The notes below the pieces were generated by a model. It was given only the letters and a program-made list of their open reading frames with translations, had not been told where the DNA came from and made no database searches. Both the position numbers and the translations under genes were made by a program. 64,000 bases of DNA, from contig NZ_QMFY01000001.1 of NCBI RefSeq assembly GCF_003286915.1, positions 992,001 to 1,056,000 on the forward strand. Reading direction: 5' to 3'. Each line of letters starts with the position of its first letter. Position 1 is the stretch's first letter. Below are positions 27,228 to 35,234 of this stretch, piece after piece. This stretch comes from Pseudochryseolinea flava. GTDB lineage: Bacteria; Bacteroidota; Bacteroidia; Cytophagales; Cyclobacteriaceae.

Positions 27228-28238
27228 ATGTCTTCTCGCCAAAAGGCCATTATTCAATACATCGTCATCTTTGGCGTAACACTTTTTCTTCTTTGGTTTT
27301 CCATTAGAAATTTAGAATGGAGTGTTCTTCAAAAGAACTGGTATGTTGCAGACAAAACATGGTTGTTGATCATGGCTGTAATTGCGTTGGCGAGTCATCT
27401 CGTGCGCGCTGAACGTTGGCGTATGCTGATGGTTCCAGCGGGTTATCATCCTAAATTGTCGCATAGTTTTTATTCATTGATGGTTGGGTATTTGGTCAAC
27501 TTGATAATTCCGCGTGGCGGCGAAGTGTCGCGCTGTTATAATCTCTATAAGCTTGATAAAACACCAGCCGATATGTCGTTTGGTACCGTGGTTGTCGAAC
27601 GTATCGTGGATTTGATCTGTTTGGTGTTCTTGATTGCGCTCTGTTTTCTAGTAGAATCCGAAAAACTTTTGTCATTCTTAGATACACTTCCGTTTTCGGT
27701 AGGCAGTGGTAAATCACGCATCCAAACATTGTTGATCGGTGGTGCGATAGCGATGCTGATCCTCGCGTTGCTTTGGTTCATCGTGAAGCGTAATGCTAAA
27801 CTTCAGGCCTTTGTAACGAAAGCATGGTATGGCTTTAAGCAGGGGTTAGTCTCTGTCTTCAAACTTGAACAAAAGGGGAAGTTTATTTTCTATTCCCTCC
27901 TGATTTGGTTTTTGTATTTCTTGACGAGCTATACGGTACTGAAAGCATTTCCATCCACGTCTGAACTAGGTGTTGGTGCTGTGCTGAGTTTATTCGCCAT
28001 TGGTGCTATCGCCATGGCGGCGCCACTACCAGGAGGTGCAGGATCTTATCATATTTTGGTTCCGCAAGGCCTTGCTTTCCTTTATCATGTCCCCCTGAGC
28101 GATGCCGTCGCGTTCACTGTAATTTTCCACGGGTGGCAAACACTAATTATGATCATTGGTGGTGCTGCCTCACTTTTGATAACTTCGTATCAGGTAAAAA
28201 GAGCGAGTGCCAAGGCAGCAACGCAAAAGGCCGAATAA
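27228..28238 (+). CDS. Flippase-like membrane protein (LPG synthase TM region, YbhN/UPF0104-like)
   Basis: A 336-residue protein with about eight membrane segments. It matches the membrane domain of lysylphosphatidylglycerol synthases without the catalytic C-terminal domain; the motif RGGEVSRCYNLYK and the later PLPGGAGSYHILVPQG are characteristic. Members are thought to move or bind lipids or lipid-linked sugars. It follows panD by 41 bases, an association common in Bacteroidetes. Confidence 0.85.
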   Translation: MSSRQKAIIQYIVIFGVTLFLLWFSIRNLEWSVLQKNWYVADKTWLLIMAVIALASHLVRAERWRMLMVPAGYHPKLSHSFYSLMVGYLVNLIIPRGGEVSRCYNLYKLDKTPADMSFGTVVVERIVDLICLVFLIALCFLVESEKLLSFLDTLPFSVGSGKSRIQTLLIGGAIAMLILALLWFIVKRNAKLQAFVTKAWYGFKQGLVSVFKLEQKGKFIFYSLLIWFLYFLTSYTVLKAFPSTSELGVGAVLSLFAIGAIAMAAPLPGGAGSYHILVPQGLAFLYHVPLSDAVAFTVIFHGWQTLIMIIGGAASLLITSYQVKRASAKAATQKAE

Positions 28239-28312
28239 GCAGTGTCGTTTTGGCAGCCGAATGAATTTGGCGCAAACCTTGTTTAGATAGAAACAATAAA
28301 AATCAAACTACT

Positions 28313-29008
28313 ATGGCATTAATCATTGGTCTCTTTTTTATGGCGGTCGGTTGGATTGTCAGCTCGAGATTGAAGAGTAAGTTTCGGGAGTATTCTCAAG
28401 TACATCTCACCAAAGATCTAACCGGTGCAGATGTAGCACGTTTAATGCTCGCCGATCATAATTTGCACGATGTCAAAGTTGTGAGTGTCGAGGGGGAGCT
28501 TACCGATCACTACAACCCTGCAAATAAAACAGTTAATCTTAGTCCCAATGTTTTTCACGGTCGCAACGCAGCCGCTACTGCCGTCGCAGCCCATGAATGC
28601 GGTCACGCAGTGCAACACGCGAAAGCATATAGCATGCTTGAGTTTCGTTCGGCTATGGTCCCGATTCAAAATGTAAGCGCGTCCATTTTAAACATTGTTT
28701 TCATTGCCATGTTTGCTGGATCGTTCTTCTTAAGAGGCGTGTTCCCTTTTCAAACTGCCCTTTTGGTGATCATTGCATGTTATGGAATATTTGCACTTTT
28801 TGCCCTGATTACACTACCTGTAGAATTTGATGCTAGTAAACGTGCGTTGGCTTGGGTTCAATCGAGGGGTATTGTAAATAACCAAGAATATGGCATGGCG
28901 AAGGATGCGTTGAAGTGGGCTGCGATGACGTATGTTGTTGCTGCAATAGGTGCCTTAACGATGCTCATTTACTACATTATGCTTTTTATGGGCGGTCGTC
29001 GCGACTAA
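28313..29008 (+). CDS. Neutral zinc metallopeptidase, YugP family
   Basis: A 231-residue inner-membrane protease-like protein. An N-terminal membrane helix (about 2-17) is followed by the zinc motif HECGH at residues 94-98 within AVAAHECGHAVQHAKAY, and three further membrane segments. LPVEFDASKRA downstream likely supplies the third zinc ligand (Glu). The substrate is unknown. A strong terminator follows. Confidence 0.88.
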   Translation: MALIIGLFFMAVGWIVSSRLKSKFREYSQVHLTKDLTGADVARLMLADHNLHDVKVVSVEGELTDHYNPANKTVNLSPNVFHGRNAAATAVAAHECGHAVQHAKAYSMLEFRSAMVPIQNVSASILNIVFIAMFAGSFFLRGVFPFQTALLVIIACYGIFALFALITLPVEFDASKRALAWVQSRGIVNNQEYGMAKDALKWAAMTYVVAAIGALTMLIYYIMLFMGGRRD

Positions 29009-29033
29009 CCAACATCGTAAAGAATGATTATTT

Positions 29034-29066
29034 AAGAGGGCCTGAAATTCAGGCCCTCTTTTTTTG
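29034..29066 (+). terminator. Intrinsic terminator after YugP-like gene
   Basis: A perfect stem (AAGAGGGCCTGAA / TTCAGGCCCTCTT) followed by seven T. It closes the panC-panD-flippase-peptidase group. Confidence 0.92.
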
Positions 29067-29132
29067 TTTCGCCATCAAATAAAACAGTAGATTGGTTTCA
29101 AGAATTGAAACTCAAACAACCTAGACACTTCT

Positions 29133-30272
29133 ATGAATTTTCAACTTACTGAGGAGCATCTCGCCGTGCAACAGGCCGCTCGCGATTTCGCGCAGAATGA
29201 TTTACTTCCCGGCGTTATTGACCGTGATACCGAACAAAAATTTCCCGTTGATCAAGTCAAGAAAATGGGCGAGCTCGGCTTTCTCGGCATGATGGTAGAT
29301 CCCAAATACAACGGCGGTGGTATGGACACGATTGCTTATGTATTGGCGATGGAAGAGATTTCCAAGATCGATGCTTCAGCATCAGTGTGTATGTCTGTTA
29401 ACAACTCACTGGTGTGTTGGGGATTGGAACGCTTTGGCACGGAAGAACAAAAGGAAAAATATTTGAAACGCCTTGCGACGGGTGAAGTCATTGGCGCATT
29501 TTGTCTATCAGAACCTGAGGCAGGATCGGATGCAACAAGTCAACGGACTATAGCAGAAGACAAGGGCGATCATTATTTATTGAACGGCACCAAAAACTGG
29601 ATTACCAACGGAAACACTGCTAGCGTTTACATTGTGATCGCGCAAACAGATGTGGCCAAAAAGCACAAAGGCATTAACGCGCTCATCGTTGAGAAAGGTA
29701 TGCCTGGTTTTGTCGTTGGCAAGAAAGAAGATAAGATGGGTATTCGCGGATCGGACACACATTCGTTGATGTTTACGGATGTGAAGGTTCCGAAAGCAAA
29801 TCGCATTGGTGACGATGGCTTTGGTTTTACATTCGCGATGACGACTTTAAATGGCGGTCGAATCGGAATTGCAGCGCAAGCATTGGGTATCGCGTCTGGC
29901 GCCTACGAGTTAGCATTAAAATATTCAAAAGAGCGAAAAGCGTTTGGAAAGAATCTCTCAGAACACCAAGCCATTCAATTTAAGTTAGCAGATATGGCTA
30001 CGAAAATTGATGCTGCGCGATTACTCGTGCATCAAGCTGCGTGGTTGAAAGATCAAAAGCGCGACTTTGTGAAAGCTGCGGCGATGGCCAAGTTGTTTGC
30101 TTCACAGATTGCACAGGATGTAACCACGGAAGCTGTTCAAATTCATGGTGGATATGGTTACGTCAAAGAGTTTCATGTAGAGCGATTGATGCGCGATGCT
30201 AAGATCACACAAATTTATGAAGGCACGACGGAAATTCAGAAGATGGTTATTTCTCGTGAATTGCTGAAATAA
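29133..30272 (+). CDS. Acyl-CoA dehydrogenase
   Basis: A 379-residue FAD enzyme that oxidises acyl-CoA to enoyl-CoA. Family signatures are GAFCLSEPEAGSDATSQ (FAD/substrate) and IHGGYGYVKEFHVERLMRDA. The catalytic Glu is E363 in IYEGTTEIQ near the C-terminus, the position found in short-chain and related acyl-CoA dehydrogenases. It is a single-gene unit bounded by terminators on both sides. Chain-length preference cannot be read here. Confidence 0.93.
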   Translation: MNFQLTEEHLAVQQAARDFAQNDLLPGVIDRDTEQKFPVDQVKKMGELGFLGMMVDPKYNGGGMDTIAYVLAMEEISKIDASASVCMSVNNSLVCWGLERFGTEEQKEKYLKRLATGEVIGAFCLSEPEAGSDATSQRTIAEDKGDHYLLNGTKNWITNGNTASVYIVIAQTDVAKKHKGINALIVEKGMPGFVVGKKEDKMGIRGSDTHSLMFTDVKVPKANRIGDDGFGFTFAMTTLNGGRIGIAAQALGIASGAYELALKYSKERKAFGKNLSEHQAIQFKLADMATKIDAARLLVHQAAWLKDQKRDFVKAAAMAKLFASQIAQDVTTEAVQIHGGYGYVKEFHVERLMRDAKITQIYEGTTEIQKMVISRELLK

Positions 30273-30294
30273 GCCAACAAAAAATCAAACGTAG

Positions 30295-30325
30295 AACCTC
30301 AGAATAAAAATCTGAGGTTTTTTTA
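30295..30325 (+). terminator. Intrinsic terminator after acyl-CoA dehydrogenase
   Basis: A 9-bp perfect stem (AACCTCAGA / TCTGAGGTT) with an A-rich loop, followed by a T tract. The tract runs into an ATG at 30325, which is therefore not the start of the next gene. Confidence 0.9.
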
Positions 30326-30378
30326 TGCTTTCATTGAACGTTACATTGATTCGTGTGTACAGCGTAAAAAAGAATAAT

Positions 30379-32379
30379 ATGAAATTATTGATGATTATAT
30401 GGTGTGCATGTATCGCATCGCTGCAAATCCTCGTTGCCGAAGAACCTCAGTTGATTTTACCGAAGACAAAAGTTATCCATCCCTTAGGGTGGTACAGCGC
30501 GCAACAACAGCTATGGGCTGATGAAGTAAAACGTCACCGGAAGGATCCAAAAACTTGGCTGAATTATTATGCCGCAAGTCGATATGCAGGAATGGGTGAC
30601 AGCGAACTTGATTTGATCGTTTCAAACATGGCCGGGGACGCAGCGCATTCATTTGAATTCGCGCTTGTGAAAGGTTGGCATTTGGGGAACACCCTAGAAG
30701 GATTTAAACAGATCGCACTAGCCTATAATCTGCAGCCACAGAATGCCTCGACATATGCATCGATGTTATTGTTCAGCGATATTGAAAACGATCGTTCAGA
30801 GCGCGCTCAGTTCAGTCAAAAATTGTTAGCGAGTGGTCTTTTATCTTCTTCGTTGCTTCACTATAGCTACAATGTTTTGATGTCTGTTGAGCAAGGTGGT
30901 GTGCTGATCACGGAAGGAGAGAACACAGCAGTCCCATTATATGTTCTACAAGACGTATTCGATGTGCGAGAGGATGTAAAGGTTGTGCAACTCGAGTTGT
31001 TGACCACCGCAGAACTTCGAACCAAAATATTGTCTAATCATAGATTGCTGTTAAATGATGGTGTTGCATCCGCGACAAACAATACGCAAGCGATTGCCAT
31101 ACAACTTCCTATTCAAAATCCTTCTTACAAATTTTTTTATGGATTGACGTTAACGCAAGACAACGTCAGTTCCATACGTGAGCAGTTATACGTTGTGGGA
31201 TTGGCCTCGCAGAAAAGTTCAGAACGGCTTGACAATTTGAAGGTCATTCAGCGCAATATTGAATCGCGTTTCTTGTTAGATTACTTGACCGTTGACTTCA
31301 ACGGTGAAAGTGAATTTGCTTCAGGGCGCGTACTCAGTGCCAACTACCTGGTACCAATGCTGATGCTTCATGAGTTTTATCGTGAGAAGAATGAAATGGA
31401 AAGGGCGAATGATCTCTATTTGCTGATCCAAAAAATCGCCATTCAAAGTGGAAAAGAACAGCTGGTGAATAATTATCTCGCCGGTAAACAAGCACAGGTT
31501 CCGTATTTCCCACATCAACTTGATTTGAAAGAGATTGAGGGCATTTTTAAAAAGGTTAAGGATAATGTTTACGCGCAAGAGTATGAAGTGACCAATGTTC
31601 AATACAATACATTTTTGAACTACTTGCATATAAACGGACAAGATGGACTGTATAGCAAATTCAACTTTGACTTGTCGCGGTATGAAGAGCCAGCGTTATC
31701 GTTTATGAAGACATATACGGCAAATCGTGTAGCAACAAAAAAAGACAAATATTTTACACGTTATCCTGCGGTGAATATCAGTTATGAATCCGCAGTCGCT
31801 TACTGCGAATGGCTAACGGATCAATACAACAAGCAGGCTGGGAGGAAGTATAAAAAGGTTAAATTTAGATTGCCATCAATTAAGGAGTGGCAGATTGCCG
31901 CGCTCGGTTATGCTAAAGTTCAGACATGGGAGCTGGATGAAAACAATGTCGAAGTTGGAATTCCAAAAAACGCTACCGACGAATTGACAAAAGATCATCG
32001 CACCATTCCGGTAAAGGGGAATGATATTTTGTATCCATGGTATCGGTCGTTTAATTATCGTAACAAGGTGCTCAACAGTAGAGGGTGTTCACTTGGGAAC
32101 TTCAAATTTCCTGACGATCAAAAGCCATGCTTGCCGGCTAAAATGATTTCTGTTGATGGATTTGTAATGATGAGTATGGTGCAAGCTTATTTTCCAAACG
32201 ACATTGGTTTGTACGACGTTGTCGGAAATGTTTCGGAGATGACCGAGGAAAAAGGTAAGTCATGCGGCGGTAGCTGGAATCATGTTCCGGAAGAATCCAC
32301 AATCAGGAGTGTGAATAACTATGATAGACCTGATCCTGCCGTTGGATTCAGAGTTTTTATGGAAGTACTCGAACAGTAG
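30379..32379 (+). CDS. FGE-sulfatase (SUMF1/EgtB-like) domain protein, exported
   Basis: A 666-residue protein. It starts with a probable signal peptide (to about residue 20). The N-terminal half is helical, TPR-like, and contains GGVLITEGENTAVPLYVLQD (about 173-192), which resembles a motif in the soluble part of DUF2723 membrane proteins. The C-terminal part (about 400-665) is a formylglycine-generating-enzyme-like fold: EVTNVQYNTFLNYL, FRLPSIKEWQIAALG, GLYDVVGNVSEMTEE and CGGSWNH. Bacteroidetes use such domains structurally, as in GldJ/GldK; the copper Cys pair of true FGE is not obvious. The ATG at 30379 fits the signal peptide. The ECF sigma gene starts 1 base after its stop, so they are one unit. 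Confidence 0.8.
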   Translation: MKLLMIIWCACIASLQILVAEEPQLILPKTKVIHPLGWYSAQQQLWADEVKRHRKDPKTWLNYYAASRYAGMGDSELDLIVSNMAGDAAHSFEFALVKGWHLGNTLEGFKQIALAYNLQPQNASTYASMLLFSDIENDRSERAQFSQKLLASGLLSSSLLHYSYNVLMSVEQGGVLITEGENTAVPLYVLQDVFDVREDVKVVQLELLTTAELRTKILSNHRLLLNDGVASATNNTQAIAIQLPIQNPSYKFFYGLTLTQDNVSSIREQLYVVGLASQKSSERLDNLKVIQRNIESRFLLDYLTVDFNGESEFASGRVLSANYLVPMLMLHEFYREKNEMERANDLYLLIQKIAIQSGKEQLVNNYLAGKQAQVPYFPHQLDLKEIEGIFKKVKDNVYAQEYEVTNVQYNTFLNYLHINGQDGLYSKFNFDLSRYEEPALSFMKTYTANRVATKKDKYFTRYPAVNISYESAVAYCEWLTDQYNKQAGRKYKKVKFRLPSIKEWQIAALGYAKVQTWELDENNVEVGIPKNATDELTKDHRTIPVKGNDILYPWYRSFNYRNKVLNSRGCSLGNFKFPDDQKPCLPAKMISVDGFVMMSMVQAYFPNDIGLYDVVGNVSEMTEEKGKSCGGSWNHVPEESTIRSVNNYDRPDPAVGFRVFMEVLEQ

Positions 32380-32380
32380 A

Positions 32381-32941
32381 ATGTTTTTTAGTTCTGTAAA
32401 GAAAAAAAGCGACGAGGAATTGATGTCCTTGGTGCAGCTCGGAGACGGCGATGCTATGACCGAGCTGTATCGTCGTTATGCGCAAAAACTTGTTCGCTAC
32501 TTCCATCGGATGTTGTATAAAAATGAAGCGATGGCGCAGGACTTTCTGCATGACTTGTTCCTGCGCGTGATAGAACGCGCAGATCAATTCAAACAGGGAT
32601 ATCGTTTTTCGACCTGGCTCTATTCGATCGCGCACAACATGTGTAAGAACGAATACCGGAAGCAAGCCATTCGTGGTCGACAAGATTTAGAAGCAGAGCC
32701 GTTGAGCGAAGATCTTTATGAACGCTTTACCCAGACGGAATTTCGTTCTGCGCTTGATCGAATGTTGGATATGATGGAAGAAGATGATAAGAATTTGTTT
32801 GTTCTTCGTCATGAACTTGAAATGACTATCGAAGAAATTTCGAAAGTGGTAGACTGTCCGGAAGGCACAGTGAAGTCGCGGCTATTTTATTTGAAAAAGA
32901 AACTTGCGCTGGCGTTGATTGATCACAAAGTTGGAATGTAA
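32381..32941 (+). CDS. ECF-type RNA polymerase sigma factor
   Basis: A 186-residue sigma-70 family factor with only regions 2 and 4. Region 2 includes MAQDFLHDLFLRV and FSTWLYSIAHNMCKNEYRK; region 4 includes the helix-turn-helix MTIEEISKVVDCPEGTVKSRLFYLKKKL. The ATG at 32381 directly follows the FGE-like gene's stop. Downstream lies a one-helix membrane protein that could be its anti-sigma factor. Confidence 0.93.
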   Translation: MFFSSVKKKSDEELMSLVQLGDGDAMTELYRRYAQKLVRYFHRMLYKNEAMAQDFLHDLFLRVIERADQFKQGYRFSTWLYSIAHNMCKNEYRKQAIRGRQDLEAEPLSEDLYERFTQTEFRSALDRMLDMMEEDDKNLFVLRHELEMTIEEISKVVDCPEGTVKSRLFYLKKKLALALIDHKVGM

Positions 32942-32992
32942 AGAACGTTGATGCGTTAAAGTGTATAAAGGTTGAATTACAAAGCAGGAAAA

Positions 32993-33562
32993 ATGCAACA
33001 GAAGAACAACGAAGATAAGTTAGATGAACTTCTTGTAAGTAAATCGTACGGTGAACTTACGAATGAAGAGAAATTGTTTGTTGAAGAAGAACTTGGATCG
33101 GCTGAGCAGTACAATGCGATGAGAAAGGTCAGTCTGGCTTTGATTACGTCGAAGAGTGATCTTTCTCCCGATCCTTTTATAGTGAAGTCACTTCAGAATA
33201 AGATGTACGATCATCGTGCATCAAAAGGTCGCTCTTCCCTTTTCGTGCGCGCGGTCCCAGCCTATGCAACGGCGCTGATGATTGTCGTTGCCAGTGCTAT
33301 ATCTTGGTTTCTCGCTTCAAGACAGATGCAGCCCATTATTAAAATCGTTGAAGTAGTAAAACACGACACGTTGTTTTTGAAAACTCACGCCGATACTATT
33401 TTTAAGGACCGCATTATTTATCGAACCATCTTAAAGAAAGAGCGCACGGCTAACAATATTCATGTTGCAAATACAATTGAAACGCCGTCGAGTGGAACTA
33501 CTGGTGTGAGTATGAAAGAAAAACAAGACTTAGAGCTACTCCTTGTTTCGGGCACGCGGTAG
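32993..33562 (+). CDS. Probable anti-sigma factor-like membrane protein
   Basis: A 189-residue protein. The N-terminal cytoplasmic part (about 1-85) has the pattern KLDELLVSKSYGELTNEEK, common in Bacteroidetes proteins encoded after ECF sigma factors. One membrane segment spans about residues 90-110 (AYATALMIVVASAISWFLA), and a 75-residue periplasmic tail follows. No zinc anti-sigma motif (HxxxCxxC) is present. The anti-sigma role is inferred from gene order and topology. Confidence 0.62.
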   Translation: MQQKNNEDKLDELLVSKSYGELTNEEKLFVEEELGSAEQYNAMRKVSLALITSKSDLSPDPFIVKSLQNKMYDHRASKGRSSLFVRAVPAYATALMIVVASAISWFLASRQMQPIIKIVEVVKHDTLFLKTHADTIFKDRIIYRTILKKERTANNIHVANTIETPSSGTTGVSMKEKQDLELLLVSGTR

Positions 33563-33582
33563 TGGAGAATAGCTTGAATGAA

Positions 33583-34338
33583 CTACGCGCCGCTTTGATT
33601 TCTTTCGTAAACATGATCGGAAATTTCCGTAAGCAATTCCGGATCTTTTTCCAGCGCATTACCGATAACAATCATGTCGGCGCCGGCGTCTAATGCGGTG
33701 CGTGCCTTTTGACTTGTGTTAATGCCGCCGCCAACGATCAGCGGAACATTGATTGATTTCCGTACAGCCGCAATCATGCGTGCGTTGATTTCTTTTTCGG
33801 CACCACTACCGGCATCAAGATAGATTGTTTGTAATCCCAACATTTCACCAGCCATCGCTGTGCATGCGGCAAGTGAATATTTATCATCGGGAATCGGCGT
33901 AGTGTTACTGATATAGGCTACAGAGGTAACGCGTCCGGAATTCACTAACATATAGCCGGTCGGGATCACTTCTAACTTTGTATTCTTGATGATTGGCGCG
34001 GCAATTACATGCTGTCCAATCAGTAACTCGGGATTTCTACCCGATATGAGCGATAGAAAAAGCAACGCGTCTGCAGTAGGTTCTATTTGCATAGTGTTAC
34101 CAGGAAACAGAACAACAGGAATAGTGACGTTGTCTTTAATTTGTTTAATGACTTGCGATTGATTGGTAGTGGTAACCAAACTTCCACCAACGAAGAAGTA
34201 ATCCACGCAATTTTCACTGGCAAGGTTTATCAGTTGCAGAAGACGAGATGGTTCTTCGACTTTGTCGGGATCGACTAAGACGGCAATGGACTTTTTTCCT
34301 TGCTGATGTTTTTCCCGTAAAGTCTGAAGGATGTTCAT
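33583..34338 (-). CDS. Geranylgeranylglyceryl phosphate synthase-like (GGGPS/PcrB family)
   Basis: A 251-residue TIM-barrel prenyltransferase. The family motifs are present: IAVLVDPDK (residues 18-26), DYFFVGGSLVT, VVLFPGN, IYLDAGSGA and LIVGGGINT followed by ADMIVIGNAL. The enzyme joins sn-glycerol-1-phosphate to a polyprenyl diphosphate, the first archaeal ether-lipid step; homologues occur in Bacteroidetes. Its ATG overlaps the stop of the upstream 134-residue gene (ATGA). No glycerol-1-phosphate dehydrogenase gene is in the window. Confidence 0.9.
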   Translation of the reverse strand: MNILQTLREKHQQGKKSIAVLVDPDKVEEPSRLLQLINLASENCVDYFFVGGSLVTTTNQSQVIKQIKDNVTIPVVLFPGNTMQIEPTADALLFLSLISGRNPELLIGQHVIAAPIIKNTKLEVIPTGYMLVNSGRVTSVAYISNTTPIPDDKYSLAACTAMAGEMLGLQTIYLDAGSGAEKEINARMIAAVRKSINVPLIVGGGINTSQKARTALDAGADMIVIGNALEKDPELLTEISDHVYERNQSGA

Positions 34339-34739
34339 TCCTTTTCTTCTTTTGGTTGATGACGAGAAGCAAGATATTCGGCTAATTTCTCTTTTGCGAG
34401 ATCGAGCAATATGACCGATGCTTGACTGGCAAGCGTTGTTCCAATTTGCGAAAGTACACCGGGTGATGAAGGTGCTTCGGCAACTTCAACAACATCGTCG
34501 TCATGCTCCTTTACAAGTTTAATTTTCCTGACCTTTTGTTTTGGCTTCGATTTTCCGCCAGAAAATTGATTAAGAAGAAAATAGGTAACCGCCAAAGCGC
34601 CGCCGATAACCAACGCGTTGGTAATTATCTTTTCAGTTTTTTCAGACACAAGTCTTACTTCATTCTGCAATTCTTCACGATGCTTTTCAGATTTCTTGAC
34701 GAGCTCTCTTTTGAAATCATTTGATTCAAGTAATTCCAT
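34335..34739 (-). CDS. Hypothetical single-pass membrane protein
   Basis: A 134-residue protein. The N-terminal 38 residues are a charged helix, followed by one membrane segment (NALVIGGALAVTYFLLNQF, about 41-60), a basic linker (KSKPKQKVRKIKLV) and an acidic patch, then a C-terminal amphipathic region. I do not recognise a family. It lies 3 bases after the holin-like gene and overlaps GGGPS by 4 bases, so the three are one operon. Confidence 0.7.
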   Translation of the reverse strand: MELLESNDFKRELVKKSEKHREELQNEVRLVSEKTEKIITNALVIGGALAVTYFLLNQFSGGKSKPKQKVRKIKLVKEHDDDVVEVAEAPSSPGVLSQIGTTLASQASVILLDLAKEKLAEYLASRHQPKEEKE

Positions 34740-34742
34740 AGG

Positions 34743-35099
34743 CTATTTTTTCTTTAGCTTGAAGTTCTCATTAAACTGATTTTCCATTTTGTTTTTAAGA
34801 CCTTCTCTGGAAAGCCATAAAACCAAACCTGCGATCAAGTAAAAGCCAGCCACGATCATAAAGCCGATAAATGGACTCGTAACTTCTGCGATTTTATAGG
34901 CCACCGCTGTGCTGACAAATAAAATAAAAAGAGCAAAGACAAAGGCGAGCGCGGCAAACACGACAGCTTTGGAAAGCGCTTTCGCAACGTCCTCTTTAAT
35001 CTCAACTTTCATCAACTCGATTCGCGCTTCGATGTATCCTGTGAGATTACTCATGATACCATCAAGGCGGAGGAATTTTGCAATGGTTTCTTTAATCAC
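34743..35099 (-). CDS. Phage-holin-like (Phage_holin_3_6) membrane protein
   Basis: A protein of about 118 residues with the pattern of the holin X/Phage_holin_3_6 family, common in bacterial chromosomes: an amphipathic N-terminal helix (GYIEARIELMKVEIKEDV), two membrane segments and a basic tail. Despite the name it is not phage-related here. The start is uncertain: a GTG at 35099 (VIKETIAKFLRLDG) fits the family, and an ATG lies at 35054 or 35123. It is the first gene of the GGGPS operon. Confidence 0.75.
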   Translation of the reverse strand: MIKETIAKFLRLDGIMSNLTGYIEARIELMKVEIKEDVAKALSKAVVFAALAFVFALFILFVSTAVAYKIAEVTSPFIGFMIVAGFYLIAGLVLWLSREGLKNKMENQFNENFKLKKK

Positions 35100-35117
35100 G
35101 ATGGAAAAATAACAATC

Positions 35118-35234
35118 ATGCAATATAACCAGAAGATAGCAGATTTGGTCTTAAAGAAATTCAAACTTCCGCTAAAAGAGGTTAGACGGCGTAAGGCTAC
35201 ATCCTATCGAGGTAGATCAATGAGAATGGGATGA
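35118..35234 (+). CDS. Possible 38-residue basic small ORF
   Basis: An ATG at 35118 opens a frame ending in TGA at 35232-35234. The peptide has a hydrophobic/basic helix and then many Arg/Lys (KEVRRRKATSYRGR). It fills the gap between two divergent minus-strand genes and overlaps the antisense 3' end of the Na/Pi gene by 38 bases. It is too short to judge; it may be chance. Confidence 0.2.
   Translation: MQYNQKIADLVLKKFKLPLKEVRRRKATSYRGRSMRMG

Noticed and set aside
30325-30378. Upstream ATG for the FGE-like gene
   Set aside because: It overlaps the T tract of the acyl-CoA dehydrogenase terminator and would put extra residues ahead of a good signal peptide.
34743-35099. Prophage remnant because of the holin-like protein
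   Set aside because: No other phage gene is nearby; this holin-like family is widespread on ordinary chromosomes.
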